A stretch of DNA of 64,000 nt from Liolophura sinensis (taxonomy: Eukaryota; Mollusca; Polyplacophora; Chitonida; Chitonidae), in NCBI RefSeq assembly GCF_032854445.1, contig NC_088299.1, positions 15,927,608 to 15,991,607 on the forward strand, written 5' to 3'. The notes below the pieces were generated by a model, which did no database searches, was not told the origin of the DNA, and saw only the letters and a list, made by a program, of their open reading frames with translations. Below, piece by piece: positions 24,101 to 34,700 of this stretch. The translations under genes and the position numbers were made by a program. Position 1 is the first letter of the stretch; each line of letters opens with the position of its first letter.

Positions 24101-24338
24101 TGCTAAACCTATCTCCACTGGCAATGTGTAGCGCAATGTTGTTGTTGTTGCTGTGTCTCCCGTAAAGCCTTAACAAAGTAATGTTCTTAAAACTCCCTTG
24201 ATTTCTTCGACTGTATTTGCGACTTAATATGTTCCCAATGCATTCACTGTGACTCTGACTTACTAAAGGTATGAAATAAAATAGAATACCGCATGTACAA
24301 CATTGGTGCACTCTACGTACCCGATTTTTTAAACTCAT
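14902..24338 (-). CDS. LYRM7: LYRM7/MZM1-like mitochondrial complex III assembly factor, five coding exons
   Basis: LYR-family chaperone of the mitochondrial matrix that holds the Rieske iron-sulfur protein before it is inserted into complex III. Exons on the minus strand: 24338-24321 (MSLKNR), 21841-21769, 21154-21084, 19982-19901, 15020-14902. All have GT..AG borders and phases 0/1/0/1 that join without a break into 120 aa. Seen: VLSVFRQLHRTR (the LYR-type tripeptide is LHR, as in the human protein), then AARVQINSEFKKNK, LLRTEVVQG and TKDTLLGEN, each matching the human LYRM7 block in order. The first exon carries the same six residues before the Val as human. The C-terminus is about 16 residues longer than human and basic (PARGRQRK). 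Intron 4 holds a 33-bp array, intron 3 a MITE, intron 2 a truncated SINE, and intron 1 a full SINE. No poly(A) signal is visible between its stop and the CENP-M start. Confidence 0.88.
15080..15131. repeat. (TA)n microsatellite
   Basis: An uninterrupted run of about 26 TA dinucleotides in LYRM7 intron 4, 60 bp upstream of the terminal exon. Confidence 0.97.
15342..17005. repeat. 33-bp tandem array (about 50 units) in LYRM7 intron 4
   Basis: The unit is 33 bp (cagctcagacaccatgtact / ctgccctattcag) with few variant positions (ccatgtactctgcc against ccacatactctacc; agcagct against agccagt). As 33 is a multiple of three, both strands stay open for more than 550 codons; the minus frame reads an 11-residue repeat (NRAEYMVSELL). 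The units share nothing with the LYRM7 exons. Degenerate units (cactcaggcactat type) trail to about 17180. Confidence 0.93.
17041..19514. other. LYRM7 intron 4, non-array part
   Basis: AT-rich DNA without coding signal. It holds a family-2 SINE tail (about 17285-17337) and a degenerate stretch about 19310-19430 (aaggactttcaagtacttg ... ggactgtgtgcactctgg) that resembles the MITE at 20154-20997. Confidence 0.4.
17285..17337 (-). mobile_element. Family-2 SINE, 3' fragment
   Basis: gtgagtgagtgcttggggtt followed by taacgtcgtactcaacaatt, matching the left end of the full copy at 43457. Confidence 0.8.
19515..19690. repeat. 28-bp tandem array (about 6 units)
   Basis: Unit about 28 bp (gccagtatatagctatccct / attcactt), in LYRM7 intron 4 about 200 bp from exon 4. 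No exon sequence within the unit. Confidence 0.85.
20154..20997. mobile_element. hAT-like MITE (844 bp) in LYRM7 intron 3
   Basis: The left end cagggttctcatatg and the right end catgtgtgaaccctg form 13/15 inverted repeats with the CAGGG start usual for hAT ends. The flanks are ttcaag on both sides (20148-20153, 20998-21003), a 6-bp duplication. The interior has repeated caagcactttcaagg / ccaggacttttcagg motifs and no transposase frame. Its size and lack of ORF mark it as non-autonomous. Confidence 0.65.
21541..21712 (+). mobile_element. tRNA-derived SINE, family 1, 5'-truncated and diverged
   Basis: Matches the family-1 body from aagtcctgctcaggctggctt to the tail gaaataaataaataaata, with many substitutions. 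In LYRM7 intron 2, 57 bp 5' of plus-strand position 21769, the border of exon 2. Confidence 0.7.
22393..22652 (-). mobile_element. tRNA-derived SINE, family 1, full length
   Basis: Best-preserved family-1 copy. On the minus strand it has the A-box-like tggctcagtcggttaacgcg, the B-box-like gagttcaagacc, the conserved body and a (AAAT)n tail. The flanks cagcacaactttct (22379) and cagcatatctttct (22653) look like a diverged 14-bp target duplication. In LYRM7 intron 1. Confidence 0.88.
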
Positions 24339-25740
24339 ATTTTCCCCCGATGGCGGTATAGTCGGGCTGCATTCAAAATTAAAACTTAGCCAACGGAACG
24401 TTGAGTCGCAATGAAATCTGAAACCTTTAACGATGATTTTAAAGCTTCATTAATCATCTTTAACCATTTAAAATAGTTTTTAAAGCTTAGAATTAAAAAA
24501 AACCTAAAAGATTGATTACATTTGTAGCTTTTTCGTGACATGTACGGATTATCCGAATTTAAATAATTCCGTTTTCGTTTATTTTTAGCGTTACAAATTA
24601 GGTGTCAATTTCCATGGCAATAAACATCATGGCGGACAACTGGCTGTCAACGTACTAACGAAAACATTTAAGAGGTGATATTTAAGATTGCAAAGACTGT
24701 TTAGGTTCATCAACAGAGTTGTTGAATTATGTTTATAGACAGCTTACAGTAAAGGTGGGTCGTTTCTCCAACTGGTAACTGTTTTGTAAAATGGGTTGCA
24801 ATAAAGACTAACACTGTGCATGAAACGAATGCAGTGTACTGAATGTGTAGGTCTGTAGCTAAATAGGCCTAAATGTAGAAGCCTCTTGTGTTTATTCTAG
24901 AGCAGTATTGTCGTACACTGCTCCGAATGACCTAAACTTTCGTCTATGGCCACATACAGATATAGGTTGCTCATTTTGCCTGAGTTTTGTTGATCTTAGA
25001 GAACTTCTTTGAGGTTAGTTGGTTAGTAGAGAGGAGATGATACCTACTAGAAAAAACTTTCAACATCAAAGCTAATACTTTTTGACATTTATTTGTTTTT
25101 AAAAATTATCCTGTTTGGGTGAACTTTTTGGTCATTTACTATGTGTAAATGTATATCTCCTACTAGGTAGGCGCCCAACTGGTAAAGATTTATGCCTCCA
25201 TAGTAGCCTAAAGATGGACTTAGTTGAATCTCTTTTTTGCTACATCTTCCATATCATTTAAGCTTGTGCATGCTTAAGTTTAGCTATTATTGAGCTATTA
25301 TTTTCATAATTACTCCCGTTCAGGTTCTTAGTGCTATAATGGATTTTCATGTACACAGATTTTGGCCCTGCAACTCCTGCTAAAGTAGCAATTTCCCAAG
25401 TTTGTATCGAAGTGGGATGAAATTAAACATTAAACATTTCTGTGATTGCAGAGTATCCAGATATTAAGCACTATATTACTACACATTTTGTATTTCATTC
25501 TATGCAATAGTATGCATGTTCATTTACCGATGAATATTTCAATGTAAAAAACAAGTAAAAAATGGAGGAAGGATTTACTTTCTTCACCGCTGCTTACTCC
25601 CTTCTTACTTTCATGTGTTTCATATCCCTTTGTCTGATAGCTTCCATGTAGTTTATATGTTTGTAGTACATGTTGTTCAACAAAATCTTGATAGTTTCAC
25701 TTTTGTTGGCAGTTTTGTTCTGCTAAGCCAAGTGCCCATC
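24339..25740. promoter_or_regulatory. Shared 5' region of LYRM7 (-) and TMEM232 (+), head to head
   Basis: The two start codons are 1402 bp apart and diverge. Two ATGGCGG motifs at 24350-24356 and 24629-24635 resemble YY1 sites, which are common near animal transcription starts. The second sits in a short upstream ORF (24629-24658, nine codons plus stop). A donor-like cagtaaag|gtgggt near 24753 and acceptor-like ag sites just before 25741 suggest a TMEM232 5'UTR exon about 24600-24752. The transcription start sites are inferred. Confidence 0.45.
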
Positions 25741-28700
25741 ATGCCCGTGACCAAAGTTCCTGTGGTGCACAAATTTGGAATCATCTCCTACAGCCAACGC
25801 TTGCAGTTACAGGAGAGGTTGCTTAAACAGTCTTTTCCAGAAGTACAAGGCTCTAAACAATCAGCTGTACACACATCAAGGTACATGTACATGTGTATGG
25901 ACTAGCTATTATGGAATAAGTATTGTATTTATTTCCAAATTGTGAATGATTTAGTCATAATACTGTTATCATTGTCTTATTTCTCACTTAACTCCTTAGA
26001 TTTGCATTTGAGTTATAATTAACCCTGTATCACTATTAAGGTGTTCAATCCATTAGATGGGGGAGGAAGGCAGATGGTAGGTTTAGGTAAAGATTAGATC
26101 TGTGAGGAAGGCAGGTGGTTAGATTTAGTGGATGATTAGCTGGGTGATAAGGCAGGTGGTTAGGCTTAGGTAAAGATAGATGGGAGAGAAAGGTGGTTAG
26201 GGCTAGGTAAATATTAGATGGATGGGGGAGGCAGGTGGTTATATTTAGGTAAAGATTAGATGGGTGAGGAAGTCAGACGGTTAGATTTAGGTAAAGGTTA
26301 CATAGGTGAGGGAGGCAGGTGGTTAGATTTAAGTAAAGATTAGATGGTTGAGAGAGGCAGGTGGTTAGGTTTAGGTAGAGATTAGATTGGTGGGGGAGGC
26401 AGGTGGTTAGGTTTAGTTGAAGATTAGATTGATGGGGGAGGCAGGTGCTTATGTTTAGGTAAAGATTAGTTGAATGAGGAAGGCATGTGATTAGGCTTAG
26501 GTAAAGATTAGTTGGGTGAGGAAGGCAAGTGGTTATATTTAAGTAAAGATTAGATGATTGAGGGAGGCAGGTGGTTAGGTTTAGGTAAAGATTAGATTGA
26601 TGGGGAGGCAGGTGGTTATGTTTAGGTAAAGATTAGATGGGAGAGGAAGGAAGGTTGTTAGATTTATGTAAATATTAGGTTGATGGGGGAGGCAGGTGGT
26701 TAGGTTTAGGTTAAGATTAGATGATAGGTGGATGAGGGAGGCAGGTGGTTATGTTTAGGTAAAGATTATATGAGTGAGGAAGGCAGATGGTTAGGTTTAG
26801 GTGAAGATTATATATGATGAGGAAGGCAGGTGGTTAGGTAAAGATTAGGTGAATGAGGGAGGCAGTGGTTAGGTTTAGATAAAGATTATATATGATGAGG
26901 AAGGCAGGTGGTTAGGTAAAGATTAGGTGAATGAGGGAGGCAGTGGTTAGGTTTAGGTAAAGATTAGTTGAATGAGGAAGGCAGATGGTTAGTTTAAGAT
27001 TAGATGGGTGAGGGAGGCAGATGGTTAGGTTTGGATAAAACAAGATGGGTGAGGAAGGCAGGTGGTTATGTTTAGATAAAGATTAGAAGGGTGAGGGAGG
27101 CAGGTGGTTAGGTTTAGGTAAAGATTAGATGGGTGAGGGAGACAGGTGGTTAGGTTGAAGTAAAGATTAAATGGGAGAGGGAGGCAGGTGGTAAGATTAG
27201 ATGGATGAGGGAGGCAGATGGTTAGGTTTAGGTAAAGATTAGTTGGATGAGATAGACATGTGGTTATGTATAGGTAAAGATTAGATGGATGAGGAAGGCA
27301 GATGTTAGAGTTAGGTAAAGATTAGTTGGATGAAGAAAGCATGTGGTTAGGGTTAGGTAATGTTTAGCTGGATGAGGAAGACAGATGGTTAGGTTTAGGT
27401 AAAGATTAGATGGTGAGGGAGGCAGGTGGTTAGGTTTAGGTAAAGATTAGATGGGTGAGGGAGGCAGGTGATCAGGTTTAGGTAAAGATAAGGTGAGTGA
27501 GGGAGGCAGTGGTTAGGCTTAGGTTAAGATTAGAGGGATGGGGAAGGCAGATGGTTAGTTTAAGATTAGATGGGTGAGGGAGGCAGATGATTAGGTTTAG
27601 ATAAAATAAGATGGGTGAGGAAGGCAGGTAGTTAGGCTTAGGTAAAGATTAGCTGGGTGAGGGAGACAGGTGGTTAGGTTGAGGTAAAGATTAAATGGGT
27701 GAGAAAGGCAGGTGGTAAGATTAGATGGATGAGGGAGGTAGGTGGTTAGGTTTAGGTAAAGATTAGTTGGATGTGAAGACATGTGGTTATGTTTAGGCAA
27801 AGGTTAGATGGGTGAGGGAGGCAGATGGTTAGGTTTAGGTAAAGATTAGAGGGATGAGATAGACAGGTGGTTAGGTTGAGGTAAAGATGGCATGGATGCG
27901 GGAGAGAGGTGGTTATGTTTAGACAAAGATTAGTTAGATGAGAGAGGCAGATGGTTGGGTTTAGGTAAAGATTAGATGGATGAGGCACACACGGGGTTTA
28001 GGTTTAGGTTTAGGTAAAGATTAGAGGGATGATGGAGGCAGGTGGTTAGGTTTGGGTAAAGATTAGTTGGATTAGACAGAAAGGTGGTTAGGTTTTGGTA
28101 AAGGATTATTCAGGTGAAGAAGACAGGTGGTTAGGTTTAGGTAAAGATTACATGTAGGTGGGTGAAGAAGGCAGGTGGTTAGGTTTAGGTAAAGCTTAGA
28201 TGGGCTTTGATTCTATTGTCTATTCCAAATGGAGTATAATGCTCCAACCCTCGTACATAAACTGCAGAAATGTAGACAACTAAATTCAGACTGAGGTAGC
28301 TAACACTGTAATACCGTTGCGTTTGTTGTTTTGCCTTTAGACTTCCACTGGAAATAACAGAGACCTTCATACAGCAGTACAACAATGCTAAAGGACTGGA
28401 TGAGTGTGAGAAGTTTGAGGACCTGGCTCAGAAGATGCTGGAGAGGATTAAGGTGTAGCCTATGCACTGGGTTTCACACACATGCATTACCATATAACTC
28501 CATAACTGTCCATGTGCCTCCATAGAACCTTTCAATTGTTTGTATAACCTCAGTACATTACCCACATTTCCTTTGCTTTTCATTGTTGTGATGTTGCTTT
28601 TATTATTTATCATGTAATGTAATATACCTTAATAATGAAGGGGTTTTGTTATAGTTGGGATCGTCAGAACTGTTTCTTTGCTTAGCCTAGGTGTAAGTTT

Positions 28701-31700
28701 AATATGGTCACTTATTAATACCATGCAGTTTTTGTTAAAATTTGTGTTTGGTTGCTGAGAGTTCACAAATTTCAGTACATTGGTAAATTGATGATTGGTT
28801 CATTGGTGGTTATATTGTTGATACATACATAGTTGTGGATATTCATTGTTACATTATATTTCAAAACTTAATGTATTTGAAGCAGATTCTTTGTTTTGAA
28901 TACTAAACATTGTCTTTTAGTGTTTCAAAAACAACATTGAGGCATACATACATATGCACCATGCTTTATAACATTGTTCATTACCATGGATGTCATTTAC
29001 CATTTTACAAAAAATGTTAACATCGTAGCTCACACTCATGTAACACACTCAGAATGTGAAAATTTTCTGTGTAAGAGCATTCCAACTGATAAAGATGAGT
29101 CTATGTCTAATTTACTTCTGGAAGTGTGATAATATTATAGACCCTTACATACTCAGACGTGCTGACAGCCTTTCTCTGATGTGTTTGCTGTTTCAGAGAC
29201 GTACTGGAGTAAGGGTAGGTTCTCAGGGTCAGCACATTAACCTTCCCTTGGCCTGGACAGAACTCTCCCAGCTGGCTCAGTGTAAAGGGTCCATCCAGGA
29301 AGGTGGGTAGTGCAGGTCACCATAGCGTAGAAGTCTTGTAAAGGCTCCTTCCAGGAAGGTGAGTAGTGCAGGTCACCATAGTGTAGAAGTCTTGTAAAGG
29401 CTGCATCCAGATAGGTGGGTGGTGCAGGTCACCTTAGTGTGGGAGTGTTGTAAAGGCTGCATCCAGGAAGGTGGGTGGTGCAGGTCACCTTAGTGTGGGA
29501 GTGTTGTAAAGGCTGCATCCAGGAAGGTGGGTGGTGCAGGTCACCATAGTGTAGAAGTCTTGTAAAGGCTCCTTCCAGGAAGGTGAGTAGTGCAGGTCAC
29601 CATAGTGTAGAAGTCTTGTAAAGGCTGCATCCAGATAATTGGGTGGTGCAGGTCACCTTAGTGTGGGAGTGTTGTAAAGGCTGCATCCAGATAGGTGGGT
29701 GGTGCAGGTCACCTTAGTGTGGGAGTGTTGTAAAGGCTGCATCCAGATAATTGGGTGGTGCAGGTCACCTTAGTGTGGGAATGTTGTAAAGGCTGCATCA
29801 AGATAATTGGGTGGTGCAGGTCACCTTAGTGTGGAAGTGTTGTAAAGGCTGCATCCAGATATGTGGGTAGTGCAGGTCACCTTAGTGTGGGAGTGTTGTA
29901 AAGGCTGCATCCAGATATGTGGGTGGTGCAGGTCACCGTAGTGTGGGAGTGTTGTGAAGGCTGCATTCAGATATGTGGGTGGTGCAGGTCACCTTAGCAT
30001 GCGGGTGTTGTAAAGGCTGCATCCAGATATGTGGGTGGTGCAGGTCACCTTAGTATGAGAGTGTTGTAAAGGCTGCATCCAGGAAGGTGGGTGGTGCAGG
30101 TCACCTTAGCGTGCGGGTGTTGTAAAGGCTGCATCCAGGAAGGTGGGTGGTGCAGGTCACCTTAGTGTGGGAGTGTTGTAAAGGCTGCATCCAGGAAGGT
30201 GAGTAGTGGAGGTCACCTTAGTGTGGGAGTCTGGTAAAGACTCCACTCCAGTAAGGTGGGTAGTGCAGGCCACTTTAGTATGGGAGTGTTGTAAAGGCTG
30301 TATCCAGGAAGGTGGGTAGTGCAGGTTACCTTAGTAGGCAGGTGTTTTAAAGACTGCATCCAGATACATGTAGGTAGGTGGGGCAGGTCACCTTAGTATG
30401 GGAATGTTGTAAAATCTGCATCCAGGAAGATGGGTGGTGCAGGTCACCTTAGCGTGTAGGTGTTATAAAGGCTGCACCCAGGAAGGTGGGTGGTGCAGGT
30501 CACCTTAGCATGTGGGTGTTGTAAAGACTGCATCCAGGAAGGTGGGTGGTGCAGGTCACCTTAGAGTGCGGGTGTTGTAAAATCTGCATCCAGGAAGGTG
30601 GGTGGTGTAGGTCACCTTAGCATGTGGGTGTTGTAAAGGCTGCATGCAGGAAGGTGGGTGGTGCAGGTCACCTTAGCCTGTGGGTGTTGTAAAAGCTGCA
30701 TCCAGGAAGGTGGGTGGTGCAGGTCGCCTTAGCATGCAGGTGTTATAAAGGCTGCATCCAGGAAGGTGGGTGGTGCAGCTCACCTTAGCGTGTGAGTGTT
30801 ATAAAGGCTGCATCCAGGAAAGTGGGTGGTGCAGGTCACCTTAGCATGCAGGTGTTATAAAGGTGGTGCAGGTCACCTTAGCGTGTGAGTGTTATAAAGG
30901 CTGCATCCAGGAAGGTGGGTGGTGCAGGTCACCTTAGCCTGTGGGTGTTGTAAAAGCTGCATCCAGGAAGGTGAGTGGTGCAGGTCACCTTAGTGTGCGG
31001 GTGTTATAAAGGCTGCATCCAGGAAGATGGGTGGTGCAGGTCACCTTAGCGTGTGGGTGTTGTAAAAGCTGCATCCAGGAAGGTGGGTGGTGCAGGTCAC
31101 CTTAGCGTGTGGGTGTTGTAAAAGCTACATCCAGGAAGATGGGTGGTGCTGGTCATCTTAGTGTGGGAGTGTTGTAAAGGCTGCATCCAGGAAGGTGAGT
31201 AGTGGAGGTCACCTTAGTGTGGGAGTGTTGTCACAAATGCTCATATATTGGACGATTGCCTGTCCCACTCTTACATGTCTAGTCACTCTGGCTAGTCTCA
31301 ATAATGTTTTACAGAGAAGTCTCTGATATTTGGAGGTTTATTTGTCACCTGGTTAAGGTTGGTACTTTACTCTGGGCTCTCTGCCAATAAACTTGACCGA
31401 GGGGTTGTCATATTAGTGAAATAAGTTCTTAAGCATCAGTTGAGAATGTGGACTCAATCTGCATTATACATTCTTGGATTGATGGTTGTTCGCTACTAAC
31501 CTGGCAAAATCTGCTCAATCTTAGTACCATTTTATGTCCTAGATCTTCACTCTTTTCAGCTGCCTCTGCAACCAATATTTTGGAATGTTCTGAGAGAACT
31601 ATGGCGTGTAGAGAAATAATTTGCACAGTTTCATAAAGGTAACATCTTTAATGACACAACCACATCATTTTTAGTGTAATTTTCATAGTAACTGTATGCA

Positions 31701-34700
31701 GAAATTCTACTGAAAAAGTGGTTTAGTGGTTGGAAAGGTTGAAGATGTCCATTCCCCTGATTTACAGATTGCCTGGATGTGTTGATTATCTCCCTGGATC
31801 AAGCCCCTCTAGAGCACTGTCACATCCCTGCACTGTTCTTCCTGGCTGAGACAATGCTGTATTGGCTGAGAACAGATGTCATTCACCAGCCATATCTACG
31901 GACAGCTGAGATCAAACTACTGAGAGTGAGCAAACAGTTTTCTGTCCCTTGACACAAAGATATTTTACCAAACTTTGTCCGTAACAATAACTGTCTTGCC
32001 AGATGGTTTTGTCACAATTCCAGAATATTAACTAAAACTCCATACGTGTAAATGCTGCATGCTCACAGTCTATATAATTTCGCAGTGTACAGTTCAGATT
32101 TAGACTCGATGACATTATGCATTGTACAGATGGGCCAACTTGTATTCACACGCCTGTTTTACCATCACATGGCGGGAGAACTCAGGGAGGAGAAGGAGTT
32201 CAAGGAGCGACTCTTTACCTACCTAGACGGTAAGATGTAATTGTCAAATTATATTGGTAATAACTTGAATTGGGAAGATCACTGAAGAATTAGTAGGGTG
32301 TGTATCACCTTTACCCGAATGTTGTGTTTTCCTTGTGGTCTGTCAGTCTATCACTCAGTCACTCACACAGTCTGTCTGTCTACATGGCTGAAGAATTAGC
32401 AGGATGTGTATTGCCCTTACCCGAATGCCCTGTTTTCCTTGTGTTGTCTGTCAGTCTATCACTCAGTCACTCACACAACCTGTCTGACTACATGGCTGAA
32501 GAATTACCGTGGTGTGTATCTTCCTTCTGTCTGACTACAGGCTGAAAAATTACCAAAATATCTATCTCCCTTACCCTGATATCCTGTTTTCCTTGTGTTG
32601 TCTGTCAGTCTATCACTCAGGCACTCACACAACCTGTCTGACTACATGGCTGAAGAATTACTGTGGTGTGTATCTTCCTTCTGTCTGACAACAGGCTGAA
32701 AAATTACCAAAATATCTATCTCCATTACCCTAATATCCTGTTTTCCTTGTGTTGTCTGTCAGTCTCTCACTCAGTCACTCACACAGCCTGTCTGTCTGTC
32801 TACAGGACTGAAGGATTACCAGGATATGTAGCTGACTTACCCCAATGTTCTGTTTTCCGTGTGGTCTGTCAGCCTGTCACTCAGTCACTCACACAGTCTG
32901 TCCGTCTGTCTACAGGACTAAAGGATTACCAGGATGCGTACCGCCCATATCCCAATGCCCTGCTTTCCTTACGGTTTGTCATTGCGGTGGGGAAGATCAT
33001 CTTGTCTGATTTGGATCTGGTTACCGCACAAGCAAAGGAAGAGAAGTCTTCATCTGACCAGCCAGACCAGGAAAAGGGGAGTAAGCCACAAACTGTGCAC
33101 AAAGAGAGACAGAAGCTACCGGTATCAGCCTCATCCACGCGGAAAGTAACGACCCCCAAGTCCTTGGCCTCATCATCTAGAGCCACACGCTTCTCATTCC
33201 ACAGTCGGCCAGACTCCACCACATGGGACTCTAAGGTAAGCTGTTTCTCATTTTGTATTCTTGCTGACAACTTTACCAGAAGTCTGGTAAGGACATGTGC
33301 ACTACTTGCCTGTACATATAGCTGTTATTTGACAGTTTGACAAGAGCAGTATGGCAGTATAATTTATTTATAATTTATTTATTTCATTGGTGTTTTATGC
33401 CCTACTGAAAGAATTTTTTATGTATACAACGCAATCAGCATTATGGTTTGAGGAAACTGGGCAGAACCAGGGGGAACCCACGACCATCCACAGGTTGCTG
33501 AGACTTTTCCACGTACTGCCGAAGAGGAAGCCAGCATGAGCTGGACTTGAACTCACATTGACTGCATTGGTGAGAGGCTCCTGGGTCATTGCACTGCACT
33601 GGTGTGCTGACCACCTCAGCCATGGAGGATCCTGTATGGAGTTATGAGGTTTTTTTTTTTCATGCTTGTTGTCTCTGTCAACATGTTTACAGGACTGAGG
33701 TACAGTGTGAAGTAGTGTTTATGCTCTCATGTAACCTTAACGAAGTTTACTCTCACATGGGAGAGTTTGCCAGTGCAACTTGCCAAATGTTGGTAGTTTA
33801 TTCTGGCACTCAAGTTTCCTCCTATAAGTGAAAACTTCTTGAACAAGGCAGTTAAACAAAGGTCAAAAAAAAGAAGAAAACAATGGGAGAACAATTATCA
33901 AAAGAAAAAAAGTGATAAGATTTTGAATACTAGGATGTGTTGTTTAGGCCTAATGAGGTGAAGTTGAGATAAATTCATAGAATAACCTGTGCTGATCAGA
34001 TAACATTCCTTCAGCATACCAAAACATGCACTACATATATGTGTGTGGTTGAATTTGTTAGGGATGTGGATTATGCTCAAGTAATAGAGATTGTGTTTTG
34101 TGTGTACGGACCTGTTCTAGCTGTTCTCCACTGTGTCAAGTAAAGCTTGTGATGCTCACTCTGCATGCTGGGGCAACAGCGGAGCTCTGAGTAGCAGTAT
34201 CCACGACCTAAGCCCCACCCTGTGGCACTCCCTGGATGTCTGGAGGTGCACCAATCATCTGGGCAGAGGGCTCAGTCATGCTCTCCGAGCATTGGCTTGT
34301 TGTGCAAGCGGATTAGCCAATGAAACCTGGTGAGTGAGAAACACTGGACACACCCCCTGAAATGTACACATATTGTCTTGTTCATTTCTGTTTTACTATC
34401 ATCTCTGTGGACTGTAAGGTAAAAATGATCTGCTGTGTACAGATGGAAACGTTTGTCATGATTACGTGTAACTTAATACATTCAGCAAGAAAGATGAGGC
34501 TGGATGGTACAAATGTAGTAACACAGGGAGTGAGATGTGGCTCGGTGGTATTACATGTGCATGTGTTGATGAGTGATCCACAAACATGTCCTGAGGATTC
34601 GCTGCAAAACATGTCCTGTCGATTCGCTGCAAACATGTCCTGTCGATTCAATCTGGACTTGCACCAGATTTCCACATCATGGGGTCTTGAAGACAGTATG

